From Enterobacter sp. JUb54 (lineage in GTDB: Bacteria > Pseudomonadota > Gammaproteobacteria > Enterobacterales > Enterobacteriaceae), in contig NZ_CP060418.1 of NCBI RefSeq assembly GCF_014298075.1, positions 2,604,001 to 2,668,000 on the forward strand: 64,000 nt of DNA. Reading direction: 5' to 3'. The translations under genes and the position numbers were made by a program. Positions 9,220-19,147 of the stretch are shown in pieces; position 1 is the first letter of the stretch, and each line of letters opens with the position of its first letter. The notes beneath the pieces were generated by a model that did no database searches, was not told the DNA's origin, and saw only the letters and a list, made by a program, of their open reading frames with translations.

Positions 9220-10252
9220 GGCTCACCTCCTGGATGGCGATGTTCTGATGCCAGGGCGAGGCGGGTTGCGCCATCAGGCAGGCGCTTTGATGCCCCTCGC
9301 CAATGTTTTCAAGCTTCGGCTTCACCTGCGAGCACACTGCTCTGGCATGCGGACAGCGGGTATGGAAGCGGCAACCGGAGGGTGGGGAAATCGGGCTTGG
9401 CGGATCGCCGTTCAATGGCGAGGTCAGAGTGCGATGCTGCGGGTCCATCGACGGCATCGAGCTTAATAATGCGCGGGTATAGGGGTGGGCCGAGGCGGTA
9501 AACAGCTGTTCCGCGGGGCCAATCTCGACCACTTCACCGAGATACATCACCAGGATGCGGTCCGACAGCCAGCGCACCACGTGCAGATCGTGGCTGATAA
9601 ACACATAGGTCAGCTCGAGGGTGCGCTTCAGCTCCTGCAGCAATTGCAGCACCTGAGCTTCCACCGATTTATCCAGCGCCGAGACCGCTTCATCGAGGAT
9701 CACCAACCGGGGCTTCATCGCCAGCGCGCGGGCGATATTCACGCGCTGACGCTGGCCGCCGGAGAGCGCATGGGGATAACGGTGAGCAAAACGCCCCGGT
9801 TCAAGACCAACATGCGCCAGCAGATAGCGGGCATATTCGCTGGCCTCTTTGGCGCTGACGCCATGCACCCGCTGGCCGAAGGCAATGCTCTCTTCCATAG
9901 TCATGCGCGGATTCAGCGAGGCGTAGCTATCCTGAAACACCATCTGCACCTGGCGGCGATACGCTTTCATCGGCAGGCGCGATGAGCCGACCTCCAGACC
10001 ATCAAAGATCAGCTCGCCGCTGTCCTGTTTCAGGAGCTGCATCAGCAGGCGCGCGGTGGTCGATTTCCCGCAGCCCGACTCCCCCACCACGCCGAGGGTT
10101 TCGCCTTTGAGCACCGTAAAACTGACGTCGTCCACCGCCTGCACCACGTCGCGGCCTTTGCCGCCGCCGGCGGGAAAGTGCTTGAGCAGATTATTGACCT
10201 TCAGCAGCGGCTGGGCCGGCCCGCCGAGGTCGGTATTGATAAAGGGTTGCAT
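9209..10252 (-). CDS. Dipeptide/oligopeptide ABC transporter ATPase (DppF-like)
   Basis: A 347-residue ATPase with Walker A GESGCGKS, signature ALSGGQRQR, Walker B LVILDEAVSALD, and a Cys-containing C-terminal extension (CRFHTRCPHA). The Pro of the usual DEP(T/V)SALD is Ala here, which is common in this subgroup. It starts 3 bp after the DppC-like permease and overlaps the DppD-like gene. Role: energising import of a peptide-like or opine-like solute. Confidence 0.95.
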   Translation of the reverse strand: MQPFINTDLGGPAQPLLKVNNLLKHFPAGGGKGRDVVQAVDDVSFTVLKGETLGVVGESGCGKSTTARLLMQLLKQDSGELIFDGLEVGSSRLPMKAYRRQVQMVFQDSYASLNPRMTMEESIAFGQRVHGVSAKEASEYARYLLAHVGLEPGRFAHRYPHALSGGQRQRVNIARALAMKPRLVILDEAVSALDKSVEAQVLQLLQELKRTLELTYVFISHDLHVVRWLSDRILVMYLGEVVEIGPAEQLFTASAHPYTRALLSSMPSMDPQHRTLTSPLNGDPPSPISPPSGCRFHTRCPHARAVCSQVKPKLENIGEGHQSACLMAQPASPWHQNIAIQEVSHVA

Positions 10253-10255
10253 CGC

Positions 10256-11149
10256 TTACTCCTTAATCGCCATTGCCGCACGCAGGCGGTCCGCGAGGAT
10301 ATTGAACGAAATGGAGGTAATAAAGATCATCAGGCCAGGCAGCGCCGCCACCCACGGTTGGGTGTAGATAGCCGTGCGCAGGGTATTCAGCATCAATCCC
10401 CACTCCGGCTCAGGCGGACGCACCCCGAGGCCAAGAAACGACAACCCGGAGGCGAGGATCATGCACACCGAAATCAGCCCGGTGGAGAAGACGAAAATCG
10501 GCCCCAGTACGTTGCCCAGCACCTGAACGCGAATGATGGTGAAGGCGCTGGCGCCGGTGGCCCGGGCGGCCTCGATATAGTCCATATGCCGCACCTGAGC
10601 GGTGACGCTCTCAGCGATGCGCGCCACCTGCGGGACAAACACCAGCGTCAGCGACAGCAGCGCGTTACCAATGCCCGCCCCCAGCGCGCCGGAGAGCGCT
10701 ATCGCCAGCAGCACCGAAGGGAAAGCGTAGAAGACGTCGACGGTGCGCATAATCAGGGTGTTGGTTTTCCCGCCCGCATAGCCAGCGATAATGCCGATCG
10801 CCCCGCCGATAAAGAAGGCGAAGACCACCGGCACAATGCCCATAAACAGCGACAGACGGGTGCCGAGGATCAGCCGCGACAGCATATCGCGCCCGAGTTC
10901 GTCAGAACCCAGCGGGAAACCGTCGGTGCCGATCGGCTTGAGGCGTAAAAACATCGATGTCTGATACGGATCTTTTACGATCAGCCACGGGCCAAACAGC
11001 GCCAGCGCCAACAGGATCAGGATAATGGCCCCGACGAAGACGCCGCCGGGGTCGCGCAGTAAACGGCGCATAACGCCGCGCCAGTAGCCTTGTCTGGCGG
11101 GGGTAACGGGCGTCACGGCCATGCTTTTGGGGGTCACAGTATCCACCAT
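10256..11149 (-). CDS. Peptide-type ABC transporter permease (DppC-like)
   Basis: A 297-residue permease with an N-terminal cytoplasmic tail, an oligopeptide-permease N-terminal domain and about six membrane segments. Landmarks are SDELGRDMLSRLILGTR and the EAA loop EAARATGASAFTIIRVQVLG. ATG 11149 follows AGGAGCTGACG. It pairs with the DppB-like permease, whose gene ends 2 bp upstream. Confidence 0.94.
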   Translation of the reverse strand: MVDTVTPKSMAVTPVTPARQGYWRGVMRRLLRDPGGVFVGAIILILLALALFGPWLIVKDPYQTSMFLRLKPIGTDGFPLGSDELGRDMLSRLILGTRLSLFMGIVPVVFAFFIGGAIGIIAGYAGGKTNTLIMRTVDVFYAFPSVLLAIALSGALGAGIGNALLSLTLVFVPQVARIAESVTAQVRHMDYIEAARATGASAFTIIRVQVLGNVLGPIFVFSTGLISVCMILASGLSFLGLGVRPPEPEWGLMLNTLRTAIYTQPWVAALPGLMIFITSISFNILADRLRAAMAIKE

Positions 11150-11151
11150 CG

Positions 11152-12105
11152 TCAGCTCCTCTTAATGCGCGGGTCGAGGCTGGTTTGCAGCATATCCACC
11201 AGCAGGTTGAGCACCACGAAGAACAGCGCCAGCACCCAGATGGTGCCCTGCAACAGCGGCAGGTCGCGCTGGAAAATGGCGGTATTGAGCAGCAGGCCGG
11301 TGCCGGGCCAGGAGAAGACCGTCTCCACCAGAATCGAGCCGCCCATCAGATAACCCACCTGCAGCCCCATCACCGCCAGCGCGGTTGGCGCGGCGTTTTT
11401 CACCACGTGCAGGAAGATCCGCGACTCGTTAAGCCCGCGGGCGCGCAGGCCGACGATAAACTCCTGGCTGAGAATGTCCGCCACCTGCGAACGCACGGTG
11501 CGGGCAATAATCCCGGTGGGGATCACCGACAGCGTGATCGCCGGCAGCAACATAAACTGCAGGTGCTCCCAGTCCCACTGCCAGCCCACTTCGCCAATCG
11601 GCCCGCCGCCGGTCGCCGGGAGCAGCGCGAACTTAACGCTAAAGACGATGACCAGCAGCATCCCCAGCCAGTAATGCGGCACGCTGACGCCAAACACCGA
11701 CAGCACCGAAGCCAGACGGTCAATAATGCTGTTGCGGAAGTAACCGGCGACAAAGCCAAACAGGCTACCCAGCACAAAGCCGATCACCGTCGCCAGCAAC
11801 GCCAGGCGCAGCGAGTAGCCGACGGCGGTCATCACTTCGCCGATCACCGGCCTTCCGGTCGCCACCGACATCCCCAGGTCGCCGTGCAGCGCCCGCCACA
11901 GCCAGTGGACAAACTGCAGCGGCAGCGGTTTATCAAAGCCGTAGGCCTGCATTAAGGTCTGACGCAGGGCTTCGGACGCATCCGGCGGCATCACCGAGAC
12001 CAGCGGATCCCCCGGCGCTATCTGCACCAGCATAAAACAGATCACCGCCACCCCAAGCATGGTGGGGATGGCCAGCAGGATGCGATATAGCAGCGTATTG
12101 ATCAT
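11152..12105 (-). CDS. Peptide-type ABC transporter permease (DppB-like)
   Basis: A 317-residue inner-membrane permease of the DppB/OppB family with six membrane segments. Family marks are the N-terminal MLGVAVICFMLVQIAPGDP, the RARGLNESRIFLHVVKNAA docking loop, and the C-terminal VDMLQTSLDPRIK. It is the first membrane gene after the binding-protein gene (18-bp gap). Confidence 0.94.
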   Translation of the reverse strand: MINTLLYRILLAIPTMLGVAVICFMLVQIAPGDPLVSVMPPDASEALRQTLMQAYGFDKPLPLQFVHWLWRALHGDLGMSVATGRPVIGEVMTAVGYSLRLALLATVIGFVLGSLFGFVAGYFRNSIIDRLASVLSVFGVSVPHYWLGMLLVIVFSVKFALLPATGGGPIGEVGWQWDWEHLQFMLLPAITLSVIPTGIIARTVRSQVADILSQEFIVGLRARGLNESRIFLHVVKNAAPTALAVMGLQVGYLMGGSILVETVFSWPGTGLLLNTAIFQRDLPLLQGTIWVLALFFVVLNLLVDMLQTSLDPRIKRS

Positions 12106-12123
12106 CGGTAGCTCCCGTTACGA

Positions 12124-13788
12124 TTACTCTTTCTTGCTCACCAGACTGAGGTCGATAAACCAGCTTTGCGGCTGGACTACGCCGGTGACCGCCGGAGATA
12201 TCGCCCGCGGCCCAACGTCGTGGGCGACGAACAGGAACGGCACCTGATCGACCAGCGCGGCGTGCAGTTCACCGGCGGCTTTGTCCATCTCCGCCGGGGT
12301 AAAGGCGTGCTTCACTGCGGTGGCCAGTTTTTCGGTTTCCGGAGTGGAGAAATAGCCCCAGTTAGTGGCGACCGGCGGGAAGGCTTTGGCGGTGGAGAAG
12401 CGGATCAGGCCAAAGTAGGGATCGTTGACCGCGGCGCTGACGTTGATCGCATCGATCCCTTTCGCCGAGGGATCTTTCGCCCCGAGACGCCAGTTGGTGA
12501 ACAGGGTGTTCCACTCATTCACTTTGATATCGACGTTAAAGAAGCAGCTTTTCAGGCTCTGCTGGATGTATTCGTTCATCGGCAGCGGCTGCATCTGCCC
12601 GGAGCCGGAGGCTGAGGTCGCCACCGTAACGTGCAGCGGTTTACTGGCGCTGAATCCGGCTTCGGTCATCAGTTTGCGGGCGGTTTCCGGGTCATATTTG
12701 ATCTGGAAGGTTGGCTTGCCATGCCACGGGCTGTCGGCTTCATAAACGCCGGTGGCTTCGGTCATGTAACCGCCAAGGTAGCTTTTCAGCTCGGCGCGGT
12801 TCAGGCACAGGTTGGCGGCCTTGCGCACCCGAATATCTTTCCACGGGGAGCCCTCTTCGAAGGAGAACTGCCACGGCCACAGGTGCGGCTGGGTATTGGC
12901 GTAGATTTTAAAGCCCTGGGCTTTAATCTGGTCCACCGCATCCGGGGCCGGCGCTTCGATCCAGTCAACCTGTTTAGAGAGCAGCGCCGCGGTGCGGGCG
13001 TTGGCCTCCGGCAGAGGGATCAGCACCACTTTATCCACTCTTGGGATGCGATCTTTATTCCAGTAGTCGGGGTTTTTATCGAGGATCAGCTGCTGGCGGG
13101 GAACCAGTTTTTCCATTTTGAACGGGCCGCTGCCCACCGCATGGGCGGCAAACTCGGTCCAGGCCAGCTTGCTGCGCGCGGCGGTATCGCCGGTGCTGGC
13201 CGGTACCGCGTCATACAGTTTCTGCCAGGCGGTGGGCGAGACGATAAACAAGTTGGTGATGTTGTACGGCAGCAGCGCATCCGGTTCCGAGGTGGTCAGC
13301 GCGACGGTGTGGTCATCAATTTTTTCCGCGCCGGTGAGGGTCGGCATGCGCGACAGCGTATTGCCAATCTGGCCCGGAGCATATTGCGGCGCGGCTTTGT
13401 TCAGCACTTTATCGACGTTCCAGACAATGGCATCGGGATTGACCTCAGTGCCATCATGAAACTTGACGCCCGGACGCAGGGTAAAGATCCAGCGGCTCTG
13501 ATTTTGCGGGTCAACGTGCCACTCCGTCGCCAGGCCGGGTACCAGGCCACTTGGCTTCTCACCTTGTGACAGATCCCACTCCACGAGGGCATCGTACAGC
13601 GGAATTCCGGTGAAGCGGTTCCCTTCAAAACCCTGATCGGGCTGGCCGAGGGTCAGAGGAATATCGGCCGCGGTCATGGCGATCCGCAGCGTCGAGGCGT
13701 GGGCAGGTAACGCGGCAAGCAGCGCCAGCGCCCCGCTGACCGCGACGGCGAGACGGCATTGGCGTAAGCATAATTTTTTCATCAGCAT
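12124..13788 (-). CDS. Peptide-type ABC transporter substrate-binding protein (family 5)
   Basis: About 554 residues, with a Sec signal peptide (MKKLCLRQCRLAVAVSG... ALPAHA) and an SBP_bac_5 fold like DppA/OppA. LRPGVKFHDGTEVNPDAIVW is the family motif. The frame can begin at GTG 13791, ATG 13788 or ATG 13782; ATG 13788 is best spaced from AGGGA. First gene of the seven-gene operon. An 11-bp inverted repeat sits immediately upstream. The ligand may be a modified amino acid or an N-carbamoyl or amide compound, inferred from the two hydrolases in the operon. Confidence 0.93.
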   Translation of the reverse strand: MLMKKLCLRQCRLAVAVSGALALLAALPAHASTLRIAMTAADIPLTLGQPDQGFEGNRFTGIPLYDALVEWDLSQGEKPSGLVPGLATEWHVDPQNQSRWIFTLRPGVKFHDGTEVNPDAIVWNVDKVLNKAAPQYAPGQIGNTLSRMPTLTGAEKIDDHTVALTTSEPDALLPYNITNLFIVSPTAWQKLYDAVPASTGDTAARSKLAWTEFAAHAVGSGPFKMEKLVPRQQLILDKNPDYWNKDRIPRVDKVVLIPLPEANARTAALLSKQVDWIEAPAPDAVDQIKAQGFKIYANTQPHLWPWQFSFEEGSPWKDIRVRKAANLCLNRAELKSYLGGYMTEATGVYEADSPWHGKPTFQIKYDPETARKLMTEAGFSASKPLHVTVATSASGSGQMQPLPMNEYIQQSLKSCFFNVDIKVNEWNTLFTNWRLGAKDPSAKGIDAINVSAAVNDPYFGLIRFSTAKAFPPVATNWGYFSTPETEKLATAVKHAFTPAEMDKAAGELHAALVDQVPFLFVAHDVGPRAISPAVTGVVQPQSWFIDLSLVSKKE

Positions 13789-13798
13789 CACATGGTCC

Positions 13799-13827
13799 CT
13801 GTTAAATAAATATTCGTTATTTAACAG
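13799..13827. promoter_or_regulatory. Perfect 11-bp inverted repeat overlapping the Shine-Dalgarno region
   Basis: CTGTTAAATAA (13799-13809), a 7-base spacer and TTATTTAACAG (13817-13827) are exact reverse complements. On the operon's coding strand the right arm abuts the GGGA that serves as ribosome site. It could be an operator or an mRNA hairpin affecting initiation. No known consensus recognised. Confidence 0.6.
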
Positions 13828-14107
13828 GCAAGATGCATACCAGATCTGAATTGCCGTGAAATAAGTAGAAAATAAGGGGTAAAATAAGGATGACTTATAT
13901 TATCTCAATGATTTTATTTTAAAAATAAACCTGACTTATCTTTTTGCACCGCCAGCGGGAATTCTGTTGCAGAATTGCACCAGCCGATTTTCCTGCACCC
14001 GATATCATCACGGTGCGTGACTTTATATAAAATAAATTCATCATTTTTATCCTGTTATTAATTCAGGACTGGATATACTGCCGGCTATTGCCGATCTTAA
14101 GGACCCG
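13828..14107. other. AT-rich divergent intergenic region
   Basis: No ORF. It holds the promoters of the peptide-importer operon (minus) and the glycosidase-family gene (plus). Three near-direct repeats of AAAATAAG type lie at about 13856-13890, and AATTCT-GTTGC-AGAATT is a dyad at 13960-13976. I could not assign a regulator. Confidence 0.4.
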
Positions 14108-14833
14108 ATGACCGTGCGCTTCTCTGCCCTTCTGCCGTTACTGCTTGTCTCTCTGCCCGCCGTTGCCAGCGGGAAATGCACCCTCACCGACCCCGCGCTG
14201 ACGCTGCAAAGCTATACCGTCAATCCGCAGCGCGAGCGTATTGTGATGTACTGGAAAAAAGCGGATGGCGAGGCCTTTGGCTCACTGCGTGCGTTACTGG
14301 CAGATAGCCCGCAGGCCGATCGTATCCAGATGGCGATGAACGGCGGCATTTACGATAAGGCCTACGCGCCGCTGGGGCTGTATATCGAAAAAGGGGTGCA
14401 GAAGGTTCCGCTGAACCGCGCCTCCGGCGGCGGTAACTTTTTTATCCGTCCCGGCGGAGTATTTTATCTTCAGGGGCAAAAAGCAGGGATCGCCAGCCTC
14501 GATAAATTTAAGCCCTCTCCCGCCATTAGCTACGCCGTGCAGTCCGGCCCGATGTTAATTGAAAACGGCAAGATCAACTGGCGGCTGAAGCCTTCCGCCA
14601 GTTCACGCAAGCTGCGCAACGGCGTCGGAATTAACCGCCAGGGCAAAGTGGTGTTTATGCTGAGCGAGCGCGAAACCAATTTCTATGATTTCGCCTGCTA
14701 TGCGCAGTCAACCCTCAACGTGCGCCAGATGCTCTATCTCGACGGCACCATCTCAAAGATGTACCAGAAAGGCGGCAGCATCCCGTGGCAGTACCACCCG
14801 TTCGTCACCCTGATCGCGGTAGAACGCAAATAA
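14108..14833 (+). CDS. Secreted phosphodiester glycosidase family protein (DUF2233/NAGPA)
   Basis: A 241-residue protein with a cleavable signal peptide (FSALLPLLLVSLPAVAS). The NAGPA/DUF2233 domain includes MAMNGGIYDKAYAPLGLYIEKG, the YAVQSGPMLIENGK core and the C-terminal YLDGTISKMYQKGG. Family members in E. coli (YigE type) are uncharacterised; related domains cleave N-acetylglucosamine-1-phosphodiesters. It probably acts in the periplasm. It stands alone between a divergent operon and a convergent efflux operon. Confidence 0.85.
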   Translation: MTVRFSALLPLLLVSLPAVASGKCTLTDPALTLQSYTVNPQRERIVMYWKKADGEAFGSLRALLADSPQADRIQMAMNGGIYDKAYAPLGLYIEKGVQKVPLNRASGGGNFFIRPGGVFYLQGQKAGIASLDKFKPSPAISYAVQSGPMLIENGKINWRLKPSASSRKLRNGVGINRQGKVVFMLSERETNFYDFACYAQSTLNVRQMLYLDGTISKMYQKGGSIPWQYHPFVTLIAVERK

Positions 14834-14857
14834 CCGAAACGCCCCATCACTAGATCA

Positions 14858-14889
14858 TAGCCCGGCCCAGCGAAGCGCAGGCCGGGCTA
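14858..14889. terminator. REP-like hairpin between convergent genes
   Basis: TAGCCCGGCC, a 12-base loop and GGCCGGGCTA form a perfect 10-bp stem. It lies between the ends of the glycosidase-family gene and the RND pump gene. The TAGCCCGG core is shared with the REP arrays at 0.5 and 5.5 kb. It is probably a bidirectional terminator or 3'-end stabiliser. Confidence 0.65.
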
Positions 14890-14905
14890 ATCCAGGTGAC
14901 ACCAC

Positions 14906-17900
14906 CTACATCCGCCGATGGCCCCACTCGCGCAGGCGTTGGAACAGTACGAACAGCGACGGGATAAACACGATGCCAATCACCGTTGCCACCAGCATGC
15001 CGCTGAAAACGGTGGTGCCGATAATGCGTCGGCTCTGGGCCCCGGCGCCGGTGGCGAGCATCATCGGCACAATCCCGATGATAAACGAGACCGCCGTCAT
15101 CAACACCGCGCGAAAACGCCGGGTGGCCCCTTCGCGGGCGGCGTCGACCACCGACATCCCCTCCTCTCGCCTGGCCCGTGCAAACTCAACGATCAGAATC
15201 GCATTTTTGGCGGCGAGGGCGATGAGCAATATCAGCCCTATCTGCACGTATACATCGTTGGCGTACCCTGCCAGCCACAGCCACAACAGCGCCCCGCCGA
15301 TGGCGAACAGCACCGACAGCATTACGCTGGCCGGCAGCGTCCAGCTCTCATACTGCGCCACGAGGAACAGCCACGCCATCGCCACCGCCGCCAGCACGAT
15401 CCACACCGCCTGGTTCCCGGTTTGCTGCTCCTGCCACGAGATCCCGCTCCACGCGTAGTCATACCCCTGCGGCAGATGGGCCTGTAAAATCTGCTCCATC
15501 ACGTTCATCGCCGTGCGGCTGCTGACGCCCTCACTCGCCGAACCGCTGACGGATACCGACGGGAACTGGTTATATTGCTGGATGAACGGCGCGCCCACGG
15601 TGGGCGTGATGGTCACCAGATTGCTCAGTCGAATACGCTCGCCGCTGTTGCTGCGCACAAACAGCTCGCCAATCTGCGACGCACGCTCGCGCCACTGCAT
15701 CTCGTTTTGTATCACCACATGGTACACCCGGTTGTTGATACTGAAATCACCGACGCGGGTGCCGCCAAACGCCGTTTGCAGGCTGTTGAAGACCCGCGAT
15801 ACCGGCACATCCAGCCGCGCAGCCTGATCGCGATCGACGTTGAGCGTCAACTGCGGCACGTTGCTGCTCCAGGTGGTGAACACCCGGTTCAGCTGCGGGT
15901 GCTGGTTGGCTTTCTGCAGCACCTGACGGGTCACCTGCTCCAGCTCCGCCGGAGACTGCCCGCCCTGGGCCAGAATACGTAAATTAAAACCAGATGCGGT
16001 CCCCAGCCCCGGCAGCGTCGGCGGCGCAAAGGTCATGATCGTCGCTTCCGGCATTCCCAGCAGCTGGCCCTGCAGCTTGTCCATCACCGTCTCCAGCGGC
16101 GGCCGCTGATCCCACGCTTTCAGCATCACTGAAATAAACCCGCCATTGGACGCGCTGGTGCCGTTAAGGATATTAAAACCCGAAACCTGAATCACATCCT
16201 CGACCGCCGGGTTCGCCAGCAGCAGCTCGCGCGCCTGGGTCATCACCGCTTCCGTGCGCTCCAGCGACGCGGCTTCCGGCAGCTGCACGCTGGCGAAGAA
16301 GTAACCCTGATCCTCTTGCGGCAAAAATCCCTTCGGCATATGCATAAAGCTGAACACCACCACCGCGGCGGCAGTGGCCGTCGCCATCATCGCCAGCCAC
16401 GGACGACGGTTCATCCGCCCGATCAGCGCGCCATAACCATCGCGGACCTGATCAAGACCACGATTAAACCCGCGCCAGAACGCCGCCGGTTGAGCGGGTC
16501 GTGGGCGCAACAGCAGCGCGCACAGCGCCGGCGTCAGGGTCAACGCCACCACGCTCGATACCGTTACCGCCGTCGACAGGGTGACGGCAAATTGCCGGTA
16601 CAGTTCGCCGACAATACCCGGTAACAGCGCCACCGGCACAAACACCGCCAGCAGGACCAGGGTGGTGGCAATCACCGGCCCGGCGATCTGCCGCAGCGCC
16701 TGCGCCGTCGCTTCCTGGCGGCCAAACCCTTCCGCCATCTTTGTCTCGACGCTTTCGACCACCACAATGGCGTCATCCACCACCATGGTCAGAGCCAGAA
16801 TAATGGCGAATAAGCTCAGGGTATTGGCGCTGTAGCCCAGCAGATAAAGCACGGCAAAACTGCCAATCAGCGACACCGGAATCGCCAGGGTGACGATCAG
16901 CGTGGCCCGCCAGCTCTGCAGGAACAGCGAGACCACCACCACGACCGCCATCAGGGTCAGGGCCAGCGAGACGCCGATCTCTTTGATCGTCGCCGCCACA
17001 AAGCGGGTGGTATCGAATTTCACCTCCCAGGTCATATCGGCCGGGAAACGACTGTGCAGGCGGGTCAGCTCGGCGCGCACCGCCGTCGCCACCTGCAGGG
17101 CGTTCGCCGTCGGCGTCGGGTAGATGCCGAGATAGGCAGAGTCTTTGCCATTTAGCTGCGCCCCGGAGCTGTAGCTGCGCGCCCCCAGTTCGATGGTCGC
17201 CACGTCGCTAAGGCGCACCAGCTGTCCCAGTTCGCCGCTGCGGATAATAATCTGGCTAAAGCTTTGCGCATCGTTCAGTCGCCCGATGCCGTTGATGGTC
17301 AGCGTTTGTTGCTGACCGTTGAACACCGGCGGCGTCCCGACCTGGCCGGCGGCTCCCTGCACGTTCTGCTCACGCAGCGCCTGGGCGATATCATCGGTGG
17401 TCACGTTGAGAGCGTTCATGCGATCTGGCCGCAGCCAGATCCGCATGCTGTAGTCGCGGGCGCCGAACATCTGCACTTCGCCGACGCCGGGCAGACGGGC
17501 CAGCGCTTCCCGCACCTGAGTGCTGGCATAGTTGCTGACGAACAGCGGCGAGAGCGTTTCCAGCGGTGAATAGAGGCTGACGCCCATCAGCAGGTTACTC
17601 GCCCGCTTACGCACCTGCACCCCGTTCTGCTGCGCGTCGGCAGGCAGCTGCGCCAGCGCCTGGGAGACGCGGTTTTGCACGTCAATGGCCGCCAGATCGG
17701 CATCGGTACCGGCCGCAAAGGTCAGGCTCAGACTGTAGTTACCCTCATCGGAACTGGTGGATTCCATATACAGCATATGGTCCACGCCGTTGAGCTGGGT
17801 TTCCAGCGGCGCGGCGATAGCCTCAGCCACATCCGCCGCGCTGGCGCCAGGCCAGCTGGCGCTAACATTCACCACCGGCGGCGTAATTTGTGGATATTGC

Positions 17901-17998
17901 TCAACCGGAATCACCTTCAGCGCCACCGCACCAACAAACGTCAGCAGCAGCGCGATCACCATCGCAAAACGAGGACGGCGGATAAAAAACGTCAGCAT
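14906..17998 (-). CDS. RND multidrug efflux transporter, inner-membrane pump (HAE1 type)
   Basis: A 1030-residue AcrB-type proton antiporter with two repeats of one plus five membrane helices separated by large periplasmic loops. The proton relay is intact: Asp-Asp in [16 protein letters not shown] (helix 4) and Lys in [14 protein letters not shown] (helix 10). The length equals the HAE1 norm. The periplasmic adaptor gene lies 13 bp upstream in the same operon; no outer-membrane gene is present, so TolC is the likely partner. It is not AcrB or OqxB by sequence as I recall them. It may correspond to one of the less-studied Klebsiella Kex/Eef-type pumps, but I cannot name it. Confidence 0.95.
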   Translation of the reverse strand: MLTFFIRRPRFAMVIALLLTFVGAVALKVIPVEQYPQITPPVVNVSASWPGASAADVAEAIAAPLETQLNGVDHMLYMESTSSDEGNYSLSLTFAAGTDADLAAIDVQNRVSQALAQLPADAQQNGVQVRKRASNLLMGVSLYSPLETLSPLFVSNYASTQVREALARLPGVGEVQMFGARDYSMRIWLRPDRMNALNVTTDDIAQALREQNVQGAAGQVGTPPVFNGQQQTLTINGIGRLNDAQSFSQIIIRSGELGQLVRLSDVATIELGARSYSSGAQLNGKDSAYLGIYPTPTANALQVATAVRAELTRLHSRFPADMTWEVKFDTTRFVAATIKEIGVSLALTLMAVVVVVSLFLQSWRATLIVTLAIPVSLIGSFAVLYLLGYSANTLSLFAIILALTMVVDDAIVVVESVETKMAEGFGRQEATAQALRQIAGPVIATTLVLLAVFVPVALLPGIVGELYRQFAVTLSTAVTVSSVVALTLTPALCALLLRPRPAQPAAFWRGFNRGLDQVRDGYGALIGRMNRRPWLAMMATATAAAVVVFSFMHMPKGFLPQEDQGYFFASVQLPEAASLERTEAVMTQARELLLANPAVEDVIQVSGFNILNGTSASNGGFISVMLKAWDQRPPLETVMDKLQGQLLGMPEATIMTFAPPTLPGLGTASGFNLRILAQGGQSPAELEQVTRQVLQKANQHPQLNRVFTTWSSNVPQLTLNVDRDQAARLDVPVSRVFNSLQTAFGGTRVGDFSINNRVYHVVIQNEMQWRERASQIGELFVRSNSGERIRLSNLVTITPTVGAPFIQQYNQFPSVSVSGSASEGVSSRTAMNVMEQILQAHLPQGYDYAWSGISWQEQQTGNQAVWIVLAAVAMAWLFLVAQYESWTLPASVMLSVLFAIGGALLWLWLAGYANDVYVQIGLILLIALAAKNAILIVEFARARREEGMSVVDAAREGATRRFRAVLMTAVSFIIGIVPMMLATGAGAQSRRIIGTTVFSGMLVATVIGIVFIPSLFVLFQRLREWGHRRM

Positions 17999-18011
17999 CC
18001 TTTCACCTTCC

Positions 18012-19091
18012 CTAATTCAATAGCTGCACGTTGGCGCCGTCACGCAGGCGCTGAGCGCCTTCCGTCACCACCCGCTCGCCGGCGTTCAACCCTTTCGTCA
18101 CGACAAACTGCTGTCCCTGCTGCCCGTCGAGCGTTAACCGACGCTGGGCGACGGTGGCGTTATCCGTCACCACCCAGCTAAAGAACCCCTGCGCATCCTG
18201 CTGGACGGCCGCCACCGGCACCATCAGACTCTCCTGCGGCTGACGCGGGCTGAAAATCACCGACACGCTGCCGCCCGGCAGCAGGCGATGCTGCGGATTC
18301 GCGAATTCCGCCCGCAGCACCACGCTGGCGGTGCGGCTGTCGATCCGGTTATCAACGGAGGTCAACACCCCCTCCTCACGCGTCCCCTCGGGGGCAATCT
18401 GCGCGACCCACGCCTGCTTCATCGCGCTGATATCGGCGTGCTGCCCGGCTTTGCTGTAAAACGCAGCCTCATCCAGGGCGAAAGAGACGCGAACCGGGTC
18501 AAGCTGCACGATGTCGACCAGCGTGCCGCTGCCCGGTCCCACCAGGCTGCCAACGTGAAAGCGGCTGTGGCCGATGCGCCCGCTCACCGGGGAGTCGATG
18601 CGGGTGTAATCGAGGGTGATTTGCTGCGTCGTCACGCGGGCTTTGGCCTGCTCAACGGCGGCAGCGGCAACATCGCGCTGCATCCGGGCGTTATCGACAT
18701 CGTTACGGCTAATGGAGTGGTTATTTTTCAGTTGCTGATAGCGGCTTAGTAGCTGCTGGGCCTGACGTAATGACGCCTGGGCGCTTTTCAGCTCGGCGTT
18801 GGCCAGCGCCAGCGCGGCGCGCGGCTGGGCGTCATCGAGGGTAAACAGCCGGTCGCCCTGTTTGACGTACTGCCCGTCCTGGAAGTGGCGCTGCACAATA
18901 CTGCCTTCGGTACGCGCGCGAATGTCCACGTCATGAATGGCTTCGATACGGCCGGGGATCTGGCGCTCAGCCGCATATGACTGGCGTTCGACAGCGGTCG
19001 CGCGGACCGGAGTTGCGGGGGCTGCGGTCGCCGTTAAGGCGTAACCGGCCAGGCCAACGGTCACCAGGACCAGGCGCATGATGTTTCTCAT
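18012..19091 (-). CDS. RND efflux periplasmic adaptor (membrane fusion protein)
   Basis: A 359-residue HlyD/AcrA-family adaptor. It has a non-lipidated signal sequence (no lipobox Cys), then the barrel-sandwich half [19 protein letters not shown], an alpha hairpin at about residues 95-165, the second lipoyl half [19 protein letters not shown], and a membrane-proximal C-terminal domain ending GANVQLLN. First gene of the two-gene efflux operon, linking the inner-membrane pump to an outer-membrane channel. No local regulator gene flanks it, so control is from elsewhere. Confidence 0.94.
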   Translation of the reverse strand: MRNIMRLVLVTVGLAGYALTATAAPATPVRATAVERQSYAAERQIPGRIEAIHDVDIRARTEGSIVQRHFQDGQYVKQGDRLFTLDDAQPRAALALANAELKSAQASLRQAQQLLSRYQQLKNNHSISRNDVDNARMQRDVAAAAVEQAKARVTTQQITLDYTRIDSPVSGRIGHSRFHVGSLVGPGSGTLVDIVQLDPVRVSFALDEAAFYSKAGQHADISAMKQAWVAQIAPEGTREEGVLTSVDNRIDSRTASVVLRAEFANPQHRLLPGGSVSVIFSPRQPQESLMVPVAAVQQDAQGFFSWVVTDNATVAQRRLTLDGQQGQQFVVTKGLNAGERVVTEGAQRLRDGANVQLLN

Positions 19092-19113
19092 TGCGATTCC
19101 TTGCGGATGGTGC

Positions 19114-19141
19114 AGCGCCCTCCCCGGATGGCGAGGGCGCT
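19114..19141 (-). terminator. Hairpin downstream of the P-type ATPase gene
   Basis: AGCGCCCTC, a 10-base loop and GAGGGCGCT make a 9-bp GC-rich stem 7 bp after the ATPase stop codon. There is no clear T-run, so its strength as a terminator is uncertain. It separates the ATPase gene from the RND operon. Confidence 0.5.
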
Positions 19142-19147
19142 GGCAGG

